Assembly: GCA_028274465.1 (NCBI GenBank)
Contig: CM051457.1
Span: 51,492,362-51,556,361, forward strand
Direction of reading: 5' to 3'
DNA from: Plantago ovata
Taxonomy: Eukaryota > Streptophyta > Magnoliopsida > Lamiales > Plantaginaceae
Length of the DNA: 64,000 bases
Shown here: one piece after another, positions 10,148 to 20,180 of the stretch
How positions within the stretch are numbered: position 1 is the first letter of the stretch
Layout of the letters: every line of letters begins with the position of its first letter
Position numbers and translations under genes: made by a program
Notes under the pieces: model-generated
Seen by the model: only the letters and a program-made list of their open reading frames with translations
Told to the model about the DNA's origin: nothing
The model's database searches: none

Positions 10148-11444
10148 TGATGAATGTGTATTTTACACTTTCATTTGACTCTTTTTCACCTATTTTAGCT
10201 ATCATCTATGTTAATTTAGCTATATTTTAGTGCATTTTATTAGAATAGTGTCACGTTTCCCTTTAGTTTTTATTTGACAGGTTTTGGTTGAAAAACGAGG
10301 ATTTCAGGGCAATTATATTGAAGTTGACAAGGAATTGGTGTTCCAGAAGCCTATTTGGAGTTTCTGAAGGTTTCCGGATAGGATTTGGAGTCTAGGGGTC
10401 GAATCTGGAGGTTAGAAGGCCACTAGAAGTCAGAAACCGAGTCCGAAAAGGGGAAGAAATCCAAAAACGCGTCGAAAACGCGGAATTTCCCGAAAAAAGC
10501 TCCCGGGCGAATCGCCCCACACCAGGCGAATCGCCCGGCGCGTGGGGCCCTTCGCCCCACACAAATTCGAAGCCTATATATAGTTGCTCAGTTTTCTCCG
10601 TTTTTCATACTTTTCCAGACCTTCTCTCTCACCTTTCTCTGTAGTTTTAGGTAGGAACTTCCCAGAGCCTGTCCTTGGGGTTCATATCTTAGGAGATACT
10701 TTTCCATAGCAGTTTGGAGCTTGTAAGATCGCGATTCTTCGGAGACTGACAACCTTCGGTAACATTGTATCTTACAGTTTTTCTACTTATTTTCTATATA
10801 TCGTTCAACATGTTTTCTTCTATGATTTCTGTTGATTGCATGACAACTATGAGTAGCTAAACTTATCGTTGGTGATAGTATGTGAATTCTTAGCGAAGGG
10901 TTGATAATTATGCTAATGGCTATATCGCGCATTATACTCCGTGTTATTGCTTTATTTCTTTGATCTAGCGGAACCTATATCTTCGTATGTTGATTAATTA
11001 TTGCACACAACTGGACCGGTCTTCGACCTATGCATATCTATATCTTCGTAGTGTTGAATAATTACGGAACACAATTGGACAATTCTTTAGTCTTAGACCT
11101 ATCAGAATCTATATCTTCGTAGTGTGTGATAATTACAACAGGACAGTTATTGATCAAAGATCTCCATGCAAGACCGAGGAATTTACGCATGATTATTAAC
11201 CCGTTATGCTTTGAAGGGCCATACTATCACCAATCTCCATTATCTGTTAGAAAAACCTTTGCTATACCGTCTGCTGTTTTTATATTCTTTAGTTAAATTA
11301 GATAAAGCTAGTTATAGTCCTTAGAGAACGACACTCGAGGTCTTTCTACTGCTACACTACGATTTTCGTTGTCGTTGTGAATTGCCTTTGGCTAAATAAC
11401 AAATTTATTTGATTAATCGGGACCGACAATCCTATGTCTCATCA
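10148..11444 (+). repeat. A-family 5' LTR of element A
   Basis: The LTR is 1297 bp, with termini TGATGA...TCATCA. Three GGGCGAAtCGCCC-type palindromes at about 10504-10558 lie just upstream of a TATATATAG box at 10575-10583. It is followed by AAT and the primer-binding site. It belongs to the same family as the nine other A LTRs in the window but is the most divergent of them. Confidence 0.88.
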
Positions 11445-11447
11445 AAT

Positions 11448-11465
11448 TGGCGCCGCTGTCGAGGA
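11448..11465 (+). other. Primer-binding site (tRNA-Asp type, degenerate)
   Basis: TGGCGCCGCTGTCGAGGA lies three bases after the LTR. It differs at three positions from the 18-base complement of the tRNA-Asp 3' end that is perfectly preserved in elements C, E and F. Confidence 0.8.
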
Positions 11466-11697
11466 CTATACTCCTTTTTTCTGTTTAATTTGTTTATATT
11501 TTCAGCATTCAATTCCTAGCTCTATTAGTTTTAGTTTTCCTTTTTTAATCTCTCTCTGATACTGCTTTCCTAGTCTGTTTCTAATTCTCTTTTCCTAGCC
11601 TTAGTAGTATTCGATATCTAGAAATATTCTCGATTTTCGAAATTTCTAACGAGGCTAATTTTCAGTTTTGAGTTACTCCTGATAAAGATTTCCAGGT
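11466..11697 (+). other. Untranslated leader of element A
   Basis: Pyrimidine-rich non-coding leader between the primer-binding site and the gag start. It contains the sequence TATATTTTCAGCATTC, which is also the insertion target of element C in element D. Confidence 0.6.
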
Positions 11698-14600
11698 ATG
11701 ACGACCTTAAAAGCCCGCTTGACGCCTACGTTCTCGCAAGTCAGGAGGGGGTCAGCTATATACTTAGAAGAAGAGTTATCGGGGTATGAGGTAACAAGTT
11801 CTATAGTGAGAAGGATATCGAGGTTCGAAGATGGAGAGGATATGAATCCGATAAGCTTCATCAGGTCCTATGAAGAGGAAATAGCAAAGGTTCCAGCAAA
11901 GGGGTTCACCGAGGATCAATTATGCAGGAAATTATTTCCTTTTGCTTTGGGATATGAACCAAGGATATGGATAGCGAGGTTAGCACCAGGATCACTGAGG
12001 ACCTGGAGCCAAGTAGTAGAGGAGTTCTTGGCAAGTTTCATGCCTTACCATGATACGATTGCACTTCGGAATCGGATCGAACACTTCAAGCAAGGAGAAT
12101 ACGAGCGGTTCTGTGACACCTATGAACGTTTTGAGCTATATAAACGTGAGTGCCCCCACCACCGTTTCGACGATGGGGAGCTGATTTGGTTTTTTGTTGG
12201 AGGACTACGTGATGAAGTTAGGCTTCAAGTGGATGGGATGTGTGGAGGTTTAGAAGAATGTACAGTTGAAGAGGCAGTGAAGGTCTTTCAAAAGTACGCC
12301 AAAGGATCCACACAATCCGAGAAAATAATGTCGAATAAAGTCACCAACATATATTCAAATCAAGGCGAAACTGACGGGTTATACGAAGGATATTCTGAGG
12401 ACGAAGACATCAGTGAGGAGGAGGAACTTGCATTCTACGCAGGGATTAAGGCCATTGAGAGTGTTTTCGAGATAGCACACGCAGGGCAAGCTGAGAACAA
12501 TCTTCGCATCGAGAAGGTTTTTGAAGCGGTCGAAGTAACTGAGCAACTTATCAAAGAGCTTAGCCTGCTGAAGTGCGGAAGGTGCGGTAAAGCAGTCGAG
12601 GAAACCCCCCTGGAAGTATTGAGCAAACCACCCGAGGTAAAGGGCGAATCACCCCCTGACTCCAGGGAATCGGACGACCACAGTCCTCCCAATGTGACAC
12701 CTGAAACGGATCCCGAGCCACTTCCAACTGTTACTACCAAGGAGAATGAGTGCGAAGAGGTGAATTTACTACTCCGTGGAGGCAAGATAACCAAAATTCC
12801 TAACTTCGTGCGTCCTAAATGGGTAGAACCTACTGGGACCGAAAATACAGGGCCAAGCACAGAACAAGAGGTTAGCGAAAGTTCCAAGGAACCTCAAGAA
12901 GTTCCGGGAAGGAACGATGAACCCAGTCCATCTGTGATAGACATAGGAGGTGATGAATTCGAGGTAGGAACTAGTACGCCAGGGGAGCTTCACAGGTCTT
13001 CCAATCCATATGTACCTCCGAAACCACATGTGCCATTCCCAAGTCGGATCAAACCAGCCAAGAAGGATATTCAAGATTCACCCCTATTCCAACGCCTGTC
13101 AAAAGTGGAAGTCAATGTGCCTCTCTTGGAGTTAATCCAAAACATTCCAGCTTATACGAAATTCTTTCGTGAGATCAAGAACAAAAGGATTACTTCAGGA
13201 AAGGAAGTAAATGGGGTTGAAACGGTCAACTCAATTGCTGGATTGCCCGTGAAGAAAAAGGATCCTGGAAGTTTCATCATCGACATCGCCTTAGGGAATG
13301 GACGCACTACGAAGGCAATGCTTGACTTAGGAGCTAGCATTAACTTAATGCCCTATTCAGTATACAAAGCCCTTGAACTCGGAGAATTGACACCAACCGA
13401 TATGGTCGTCCAAATGGCAGACCAAAGTGTGAAGAGGCCGGTAAGGATAATAGAAGACATCCTTGTAAAGGTGGACAAATTGATAATCCCAGCTGACTTT
13501 GTAGTTATGAAGTCCGCGGACGAGGGAAAGAGCCATATCCGTGAGCACATAGTACTACTTGGGAGACCATTCATGGCAACTACCAACACATGCCTTGAAC
13601 TTAAGGGCAAGAAAATAACCATGGAGGTAATGGGCGAGAAGATTGAGTTGGTAGGATGTAGCATCAGAGATAAGGAAGTCGCGGAGGAGTTAAAATTTGT
13701 CGATTGCTATGAATCCGTGATTCCCGAATTTCATCATTGCCATGGTAATCATGAACCACTTGAGGAGGCACTGACAATGCAAACTGAAACGTGCTACATG
13801 ACCGAAGAAGCAAGGGAACTAGTTGAAATAATGGATAGCACCCCAGAAATTCCCGCAGGAGAAGAGGTACTTGAACCTTTAGATGAAGAAGAGGAAGAAA
13901 GTAGGTTTCCTGAAGAACCTAGCTTAGAATTGAAATTGCTTCCTGCGCACCTCAAGGATGTGTACTTAGGAGGAAATCAGAAGAAGCCTGTAATTGTCTC
14001 CTCACATCTCTCCGACAATGAAGAAAGTAAGCTGATTGAAGTATTGAAGGAGAATTCCGCAGCTATAGGATGGGGGATCAGTGATATCAAAGGAATTAGC
14101 CCTACACGGTGCGTGCACAACATCACTCTAGAGCAGGATGCCAAACCCGTTAGGCAACCTCAGCGAAGGATAAATCCAGTCATGCAAGAGGTGGTAAAGA
14201 AAGAAGTGATCAAATTGCTAGATGCTGATATGATTTACCCCATTCCTGATAGTCGATGGGTGAGCCCGGTACATGTAGTTCCTAAGAAATTAGGGGTCAC
14301 GGTGGAAGAGAATGAGAAGGGAGAATTGGTACCGGTTAGGAAGACCACTGGATGGCGGATGTGCATTGACTATAGAAGATTAAATGCCGCCAATAAGAAA
14401 GACCACTTCCCTTTACCATTTATAGACGACATGCTAAACCGCCTTGCGGGGCGGAAGTTTTATTGTTTTCTTGATGGTTTATCAGGTTTCTACCAGATTC
14501 CGATTGCACCGGAGGATCAGGAGAAGACGACATTCACTTTCCCATTCGGAACATTTGCCTATAGGAGGATGCCATTTGGACTATGCAATGCTCCCGCCAC

Positions 14601-15156
14601 TTTTCAAAGGTGCATGCTTTCTGTTTTCTCTGACATGGTAACTAAATTTGTTGAAGTTTTCATGGATGATTTTTCCCTTTTTGGTGATTCCTTTGATGAA
14701 TGCTTGCAAAGATTAGATCTTGTTTTGAAAAGGTGCATCGAATGCAACTTGACCTTAAGCTGGGAGAAGAGTCATTATATGGTTAGAGAAGACATTGTTC
14801 TAGGACATGTAGTTTCTGAAAGAGGTATTGAGGTAGACAAAGCTAAGATCGAAATCATAGAAAAACTTCCCCCACCTACTTGTGTGAAAGAATTGCAATC
14901 TTTTCTTGGCCATGTAGGCTTTCATAGGAGGTTTATTGAAGATTTTTCGAAAATTGCTAAACCTTTAAGTAGCTTGCTTGCAAAAGATGTGGTTTTCCAT
15001 TTCTCTAATGAATGCTTAGTTGCTTTTAATACCCTTAAGGAGAAGCTTGTTTCTGCTCCCATTGTTGTGCCGCCTGACTGGAATCTTCCTTTTGAAATTA
15101 TGTGTGATGCTTCGAATTTTTCTATGGGTGCTGTTTTATGCCAAAAAGTTGATTAG
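11698..15156 (+). CDS. Gag-protease-reverse transcriptase polyprotein, ends at in-frame TAG
   Basis: The frame starts at ATG 11698 and encodes 1152 residues. An Athila-type Gag domain (about residues 30-205) has the conserved core FALGY...WIARLAPGSLRTW. An acidic linker contains only a C-x2-C pair (CGRC, about 298-301) and no CCHC knuckle. The aspartic protease active site is DLGASINLMP (Asp 543). RT motifs are WRMCIDYRRLN (about 885) and FMDD (988-991). RNase H opens with MCDASN (Asp 1137). TAG at codon 1153 interrupts RNase H, while the same frame stays open to 16974. The product would be the retroelement polyprotein for particle formation and reverse transcription. The stop is most simply a point mutation. 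Confidence 0.93.
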   Translation: MTTLKARLTPTFSQVRRGSAIYLEEELSGYEVTSSIVRRISRFEDGEDMNPISFIRSYEEEIAKVPAKGFTEDQLCRKLFPFALGYEPRIWIARLAPGSLRTWSQVVEEFLASFMPYHDTIALRNRIEHFKQGEYERFCDTYERFELYKRECPHHRFDDGELIWFFVGGLRDEVRLQVDGMCGGLEECTVEEAVKVFQKYAKGSTQSEKIMSNKVTNIYSNQGETDGLYEGYSEDEDISEEEELAFYAGIKAIESVFEIAHAGQAENNLRIEKVFEAVEVTEQLIKELSLLKCGRCGKAVEETPLEVLSKPPEVKGESPPDSRESDDHSPPNVTPETDPEPLPTVTTKENECEEVNLLLRGGKITKIPNFVRPKWVEPTGTENTGPSTEQEVSESSKEPQEVPGRNDEPSPSVIDIGGDEFEVGTSTPGELHRSSNPYVPPKPHVPFPSRIKPAKKDIQDSPLFQRLSKVEVNVPLLELIQNIPAYTKFFREIKNKRITSGKEVNGVETVNSIAGLPVKKKDPGSFIIDIALGNGRTTKAMLDLGASINLMPYSVYKALELGELTPTDMVVQMADQSVKRPVRIIEDILVKVDKLIIPADFVVMKSADEGKSHIREHIVLLGRPFMATTNTCLELKGKKITMEVMGEKIELVGCSIRDKEVAEELKFVDCYESVIPEFHHCHGNHEPLEEALTMQTETCYMTEEARELVEIMDSTPEIPAGEEVLEPLDEEEEESRFPEEPSLELKLLPAHLKDVYLGGNQKKPVIVSSHLSDNEESKLIEVLKENSAAIGWGISDIKGISPTRCVHNITLEQDAKPVRQPQRRINPVMQEVVKKEVIKLLDADMIYPIPDSRWVSPVHVVPKKLGVTVEENEKGELVPVRKTTGWRMCIDYRRLNAANKKDHFPLPFIDDMLNRLAGRKFYCFLDGLSGFYQIPIAPEDQEKTTFTFPFGTFAYRRMPFGLCNAPATFQRCMLSVFSDMVTKFVEVFMDDFSLFGDSFDECLQRLDLVLKRCIECNLTLSWEKSHYMVREDIVLGHVVSERGIEVDKAKIEIIEKLPPPTCVKELQSFLGHVGFHRRFIEDFSKIAKPLSSLLAKDVVFHFSNECLVAFNTLKEKLVSAPIVVPPDWNLPFEIMCDASNFSMGAVLCQKVD

Positions 15157-16974
15157 CAGTATCGTGTGATTTACTATGTTAGTAAGACTCTAGACTCTGC
15201 GCAAGTTAATTATACAACTACTGAAAAGGAATTTTTAGCTGTTGTCTTTGCTTTACAAAAGTTTAGGTCTTATTTAATTGGCCATCCTGTGAATTTCCAT
15301 ACTGATCATGCTGCTTTGAGACATTTGATAGCTAAGCAAGATTCTAAGCCTAGATTAATCCGTTGGGTCCTTTTGCTGCAAGACTTTGATTTGACCATTG
15401 TGGATAGAGCTGGTAGGGAGAATTTAGTAGCAGATCATTTATCTAGAATACCTAATATCCCTGTTGATTCGATACCCATCAATGAGGACCTCCCTGATGA
15501 GCACTTAATGAAGGCTAATCAAGAGCCATGGTATGCTGATATTGTAAACTATTTTGCTATGAATGTTTGCCCCACTAATTTTTCAGCCTCAGACAAGAGA
15601 GCTCTTGCCAACCGTTGCAGGACTTACATATGGGATGATCCGCATCTATTCAAAGAAGGAGCTGATGGGATTCTAAGGAGATGCGTGCCGCAAGAAGAGC
15701 AACAAAGTGTGCTGAGCCATTGCCATGAGCTTAATTGTGGAGGACACTACAGTGGGTTGAAAACAGCTCGTAAGGTACTGCAAGCAGGATTTTTATGGCC
15801 AACAATACAAAAAGATGCTCGAAGTTTTGTGAAGAATTGTGACCCATGTCAACGAGGTGGCAGTATTGGCAAGAAGGATGAAATGCCCCTTCAAGGGAAT
15901 CTAGTGGTAGAACCTTTCGATGTATGGGGCATTGATTTCATGGGACCATTTCCATCAAGTGGAGGCTATGTATACATTATTGTTGCAGTGGACTATGTGA
16001 CTAAATGGGTGGAGGCAATTCCTACAAAAACAAATGACGGCGCAGTGGTTATGAAGTTCTTGAAGGAGGTAATATTCTCAAGATTGGGGTGCCCTAGGAC
16101 AATCATCAGTGATGGAGGGTCACACTTCGTCAATAGAACGTCTGCCTCCCTCCTTAAGAGATACAGTGTCCACCATAGTATCGCTACACCGTATCACCCA
16201 CAGGCATCGGGACAAGTCGAAGTCAGCAACCGTCAAATCAAGAAGATCCTGGAGCGAGTAGTGAAGCCTAGTAGGAAAGATTGGGCAGGAAAATTGAATG
16301 ATGCACTTTGGGCATACAGGACTAGCTACAAGACAGTAATCGGGACCACTCCGTATAGACTTGTGTATGGGAAAGCATGTCATCTCCCCGTAGAACTGGA
16401 ACACAAGGCATATTGGGCTATAAAGGCACTCAATCTTGATATGGGAGAAGCTGGCGAGGAACGATTGTTGCAACTAGATGAGCTTGATGAATTACGACTA
16501 GGTGCCTACGAAAATGCCAAAATATACAAGGAACGTACTAAGAAGTATCATGATCGTGGTATAGTACGTAATGAATTGAATCCTGGACAAAAAGCTTTGG
16601 TATTTAATTCTCGCCTTCGACTATTTCCTGGAAAGCTCCGTACTCGTTGGGATGGACCGTACGAAATTATCGAAGTTGCTCCCCATGGAGCTGTAAAATT
16701 CTTTGATCCAAAGACGGGCAATACCTTCAAGGTGAATGGCCAGCGAGTGAAGCCATACTTCGAGATATCTAGTGATCAAAGGGAGGTTGATCACCTTGAG
16801 CTTACCCAGTGTGTTTTGATTTGTTTTCTCACGAGTTTGATTGAGTATTATAGGTCACTTATACAAGCATTAGCTCTCACCGTGAATACACTTTCGACGT
16901 TCGGGACGAGCGACGACGTTCAGGTTTGGGGAGGAGGTTATCGCTGGTTATCTCTATACTTATCTTGCTTATGA
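15157..16974 (+). CDS. RNase H-integrase part of the same polyprotein
   Basis: This continues the upstream frame after the TAG. It encodes the remainder of RNase H (YVSKTL, TTTEKE, HTDHAAL, then [14 protein letters not shown]) and a full integrase. The zinc domain has H-C-H...C-x2-C (about residues 185-227 counted from 15166). The catalytic triad is Asp 257 (GIDFMGPF), Asp 316 (ISDGGSHF) and Glu 352, with D-x35-E spacing. The C-terminal segment is typical of Athila integrases ([13 protein letters not shown]), followed by an extra tail of about 60 residues. All catalytic residues are intact. Separate translation would need readthrough or internal initiation. Confidence 0.92.
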   Translation, partial: QYRVIYYVSKTLDSAQVNYTTTEKEFLAVVFALQKFRSYLIGHPVNFHTDHAALRHLIAKQDSKPRLIRWVLLLQDFDLTIVDRAGRENLVADHLSRIPNIPVDSIPINEDLPDEHLMKANQEPWYADIVNYFAMNVCPTNFSASDKRALANRCRTYIWDDPHLFKEGADGILRRCVPQEEQQSVLSHCHELNCGGHYSGLKTARKVLQAGFLWPTIQKDARSFVKNCDPCQRGGSIGKKDEMPLQGNLVVEPFDVWGIDFMGPFPSSGGYVYIIVAVDYVTKWVEAIPTKTNDGAVVMKFLKEVIFSRLGCPRTIISDGGSHFVNRTSASLLKRYSVHHSIATPYHPQASGQVEVSNRQIKKILERVVKPSRKDWAGKLNDALWAYRTSYKTVIGTTPYRLVYGKACHLPVELEHKAYWAIKALNLDMGEAGEERLLQLDELDELRLGAYENAKIYKERTKKYHDRGIVRNELNPGQKALVFNSRLRLFPGKLRTRWDGPYEIIEVAPHGAVKFFDPKTGNTFKVNGQRVKPYFEISSDQREVDHLELTQCVLICFLTSLIEYYRSLIQALALTVNTLSTFGTSDDVQVWGGGYRWLSLYLSCL

Positions 16975-18113
16975 TAAACTCGTGAATTTTTTTACATTAA
17001 ATTTTTTTGCATTTGCACGTTTACTGCTTTCCTAGGATAGTCTTGCATGTTTTATTTGAAGTTTATTGCCGAATTTTTTGAACTTTTCTATTGGATAGAT
17101 TAACTAACTATGTCATTAATCGTATGCTTCATCTCTATGAATTTGTTTGAGGTTTTTCTCGCTTGGCTTGTCACATTTATGTATTGCACTTAGTTAAGCT
17201 TGGTAGTCTCGACATCACTTAGTGGTGTTTTCTCTACTGCGGTTCACGAAGGCCTTTATAATAGGATGATGCATGTTAGGGTCTTATGGTTGTTTTCCCG
17301 AGTAATTATGTACCTAAGAGGCAACAAGTCTTCACCATGCTTTGAGATTGTTAAATGCCTAGGAAGGAGGTAGTGTGAGGTTGTGTGATCCTTTGTTTAT
17401 AACCTATTCTTCCGAATAGGTTTGGGAAGGGGGTTACACTATCGTTAGACTTGTTTTTCGTCTTTCTTTTCCGTTTTGTGAGTTTATTTTTCCTTTCTCG
17501 TAAATTTTGTACTCCAACCTATTCTTTCAAATAGGTTTGGAGAAGTCGTGTGAGTCATTTTGTTTCTCTTTTCGTTGTGCTACTGCTGGCTAAAAAAAAA
17601 TCGAAAAAAGAAAGAAAAATTCCAGGAAAAAAGAAAAAAAAGAAAAAAAAAAGAAACTGGAAAGAAAAAAAAAAGAAAAAAAGAAAAGACCCCAAAAAAG
17701 CAAAGAAGGGTCCAAAAAAGAAAGTCAAATAGCAGTTTAGCAAAGTGTTGTGTCTCATTTTCCAATTCTTGTAATGTTCGTAATCGTGTTGTAATTTTCT
17801 ATTTTTTGTCTTTTATTTTTGAGTGTCATCTGTTCTAGACCACTCTCGTCCTGCCATTCAGGAAGTGGTGAATAGCTTAAGACTTTACTTGAGAGATGGG
17901 TAGGGGAGTGTTAACTTTTATAGGGAACCCTCCTTCGTTTGATGAGAGCCAGTACTGGTTCGACCTCTTTGAGGGAAAGTCTTAAACTTGGTGAATAGTA
18001 GTAAGTCCTCAGTTTCATAGGCACGGGACAACCATTCGTATCTTAGCATGCTTCATTACGTCGTCACTGACTAGGTCCAGGTAGAGAATGTTACGAGAGA
18101 CTATCTTGTCTTG
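16975..18113 (+). other. Conserved 3' non-coding region of element A (truncated)
   Basis: No gene is seen. The AACCTATTC/GAATAGGTT stem-loop occurs at 17401-17422 and, with one mutated arm, at 17516-17537. The A/G tract (about 17590-17720) is flanked by ACTGCTGGCT and a TCAAATAGCAGT segment and contains TTCCAG/CTGGAA and GACCC/GGGTC pairs. Lysine-rich and Phe-rich frames through it are low-complexity artefacts. The region breaks off at 18113. Confidence 0.6.
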
Positions 18114-18624
18114 ATCTAATCACAGGACTCCCACTGACTATGACATGCCTAGCAAGTGTCATATCATCACCCTTGTCTACTTCGAAAGATCCCACTGAAC
18201 TTGAGTCCAAATCAGAAGATTTAGAGACCTCATGTTCGCGCGTGTCAAAGTCTTGAATTTCTTCAAGTTCTATCATGTCATCCAACCTCTCTTCTTCGAG
18301 GTATTCAGCTTCTAAAAACTTCACGTTTCTAGATACGATCACCTTGTGATCTTCAGCATGATAGAATTCATAGCCTCTCGTCTGACGAGGATAGCCTATG
18401 AAATATACTTTGACACCCTTGGCATCTAACTTATCAGTGAGCATCAGTTTGACTATCGCAGGACAACCCCAAGGTCTAAGATAGCCTAGTGAAGGCTTCT
18501 TTCCCTTCCATAACTCATAAGAAGTTTTCTCCACTGATTTAGATGGTACACGGTTCAGAATGTAGATTGCAGTTTGTAGTGCATATCCCCACAGATATTT
18601 TGGAAGAGTCGAGAATCCAATCAT
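18114..18624 (-). pseudogene. Copia integrase C-terminal part
   Basis: The minus-strand frame reads the end of the integrase core and the conserved copia C-terminal segment, with [28 protein letters not shown] and [12 protein letters not shown]. An acidic linker toward RT follows and is cut by the element A junction. Confidence 0.8.
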
Positions 18625-18864
18625 TCATCTTACCATGTCTAACAGGGTTCGATTCCTCCTCTCAGACACACCATTTAACTGTGGTGTTCCAGGAGGAGTC
18701 CATTGCGATTGAATTCCATTCTCCTTCAAGTAGTCGATAAATTCTTCACTAAGGTATTCTCCTCCTCGATCTGATCGAAGAGTGACAATCCTTAGGTTCA
18801 ATTCATTCTCGACCTCATTCCTAAACTCCTTGAATTTCCCAAAGGTCTCGGATTTATTCTTCAT
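18625..18864 (-). pseudogene. Copia integrase core fragment
   Basis: The 79-codon frame includes the second catalytic Asp (RSDRGGEYLS) and the catalytic Glu region (GVSERRNRTLLDMVR). It is separated by frameshifts from the pieces on either side. Confidence 0.8.
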
Positions 18865-19433
18865 AAGATAAATATATCCATACCTTGAGAAATCGTCAGC
18901 AAAGGTAATGAAGGATAACCCCCACGCGCATGGACTTTAAAAGGTCCACATACATCGGTATGTATGAGCTCTAAGCACCGAGTGGCACGAACACCTTGTC
19001 CAACAAAAGGTTTGTTCGTCATCTTACCCTTAACACATGATTCGCATGTACCATATGATTCAAAATCAAATGGTTCTAAGTAGTCCAACTTCCTTAGTCT
19101 TTGAATCCGTGTTTCATTGATATGGCCTAGCCGACAATGCCATAGATAAGATGGATTATTCTTCCTACTTGAAGACGGTTGTTTGTTATGTATTTGAAAT
19201 AAAGGCAGACTACTTTGCAAAATATATGAACCATTCACCAAGCGAGCTTTTCCATAATACTGATCATTTAATGAAAAATAACAAGTATTATTCGCAAAAC
19301 GAAAGGAAAAACCCATATTGTCTAACAATGGAATGGAAATAATATTTCTGACAATGGATGGAACAAAATAAACATTATCAAGTTCTAAACATTGTCCCGA
19401 AGGTAAATCTATCTTGCTGCGTCCAACGCGTTT
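18861..19433 (-). pseudogene. Copia pre-integrase and integrase N-terminal fragment
   Basis: The minus-strand frame contains the GAG pre-integrase region, the HHCC zinc finger (H-x3-H in LWHCRLGHI, then C-x2-C) and the first catalytic Asp (HTDVCGPF). It then shifts frame near 18920. The first codons of the open frame come from B sequence beyond 19433 and do not belong to the copia. Confidence 0.8.
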
Positions 19434-19580
19434 GACTCCTATGTTCTGGTCCATGCACCCACCTATGAGCCTCAAGGGAGTTTTGATCCACTTTTTTCTT
19501 TTTATTTTCCCTCTGATTCCTTTAGTTATTTCTTAGATTTTGATTTTGTTAATTTAGTTGATTTTTATTTTCAGGGAATC

Positions 19581-19685
19581 ATGGATTTGCTTGAGGACTT
19601 GAGGAGAGGAGCCAAAGATGGTTCCCAAGATGCAAGGAGTAATGGAACGAATGCACGAGATTCGTTCCCATTTGATAATGGATAA
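19581..19685 (+). CDS. Short 34-codon ORF after acceptor-like site, unrecognised
   Basis: The ATG follows TTTTCAGGGAATC, a context like the acceptor and start of ORF2 in other elements. The peptide is hydrophilic, starting MDLLEDLRRG, and has no recognised domain. The counterpart at 418 is frameshifted. It may be a decayed start of a second ORF in family B, or chance. Confidence 0.25.
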   Translation: MDLLEDLRRGAKDGSQDARSNGTNARDSFPFDNG

Positions 19686-19698
19686 CCTTTGCGGTATT

Positions 19699-20180
19699 TC
19701 TTTGCATGTAGTTTAGTTTTTCCTTTTTATTGCTTTTGTAGTTGTGGCCTGTGTGCCTTTTGTCGTGATTCGTTTAATCTAGTGTTTGTCTTGGTGCCTT
19801 AGGTGATTAAGATAGGAAAAAACATCGAAAATCTGGAAACAGAGCCAAGCGAAGCGCTTGGAAGGGCCAAGCGGTCCGCTTGAAATTTCAGTAAATCAAA
19901 AAGTTTACTGGAATTTCAAGCGGAGCGCCTGGAGCCTCCCAAGCGCTCCGCTTGACAAGCGGACCGCTTGGCTCCCTCCAAGCGGTCCGCCTGGACCCTG
20001 TACCCAGATTTTCCTCGTTTTTCCATTCTTCTCACCTTTGCGCACCCCTTTTCACATGTTTCTTGAGTCCTTTCAGGTACTACTCATATATAGGAGATTG
20101 GACACGAACCTTTATCTCAGGGAAGTGTACTTTCAATCCAATTTTTCCTTTTCATTCAACTTTTCTTTGCTCGAGGACGA
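19699..20180 (+). promoter_or_regulatory. Palindrome-rich leader of B, copy 2
   Basis: Non-coding. CCAAGCG-type palindromes cluster at about 19845-19995. The central hairpin is longer than in copy 1, with 19-base arms at 19877-19895 and 19904-19922 and one T/C difference that still allows G-U pairing. Confidence 0.5.

Larger units (their letters stand above)
10148..18113 (+). mobile_element. Element A: autonomous-type Athila-like Ty3/gypsy, 3' LTR missing
   Basis: A 5' LTR, a tRNA-Asp primer site, a 1759-codon gag-pol frame broken by one stop, and a long 3' non-coding region are present in order. The element ends abruptly at 18113, inside a block that in sister elements lies about 250 bp before the polypurine tract, and copia sequence follows directly. 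The terminal part and the 3' LTR have therefore been lost. It is the only element here with RT and integrase and could have been the enzyme donor for the gag-only elements. No ORF2 is present between pol and the 3' region. Confidence 0.88.
18114..19433 (-). mobile_element. Ty1/copia element, 5' part (minus strand)
   Basis: This is the continuation of the copia element beyond the element A insertion. It carries integrase and pre-integrase sequence in at least three frames. The left boundary is the element A junction. The right boundary (19433/19434) is a non-homologous junction to B sequence matching position 271. Gag, protease and the 5' LTR are missing. Confidence 0.8.

Noticed and set aside
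12435..13664. Minus-strand frames opposite element A gag-pol
   Set aside because: Shadows of the coding strand.
15154..15165. Tobamovirus-type readthrough signal at the amber codon
   Set aside because: The known context is UAG followed by CAR-YYA; here CAG is followed by UAU, which does not fit fully, and the stop is inside a folded domain.
17550..17838. Lysine-rich and Phe-rich frames over the A/G tract (also at 21195, 30881, 41241, 45773, 58944)
   Set aside because: Low-complexity sequence of variable length; frames are not conserved between copies.
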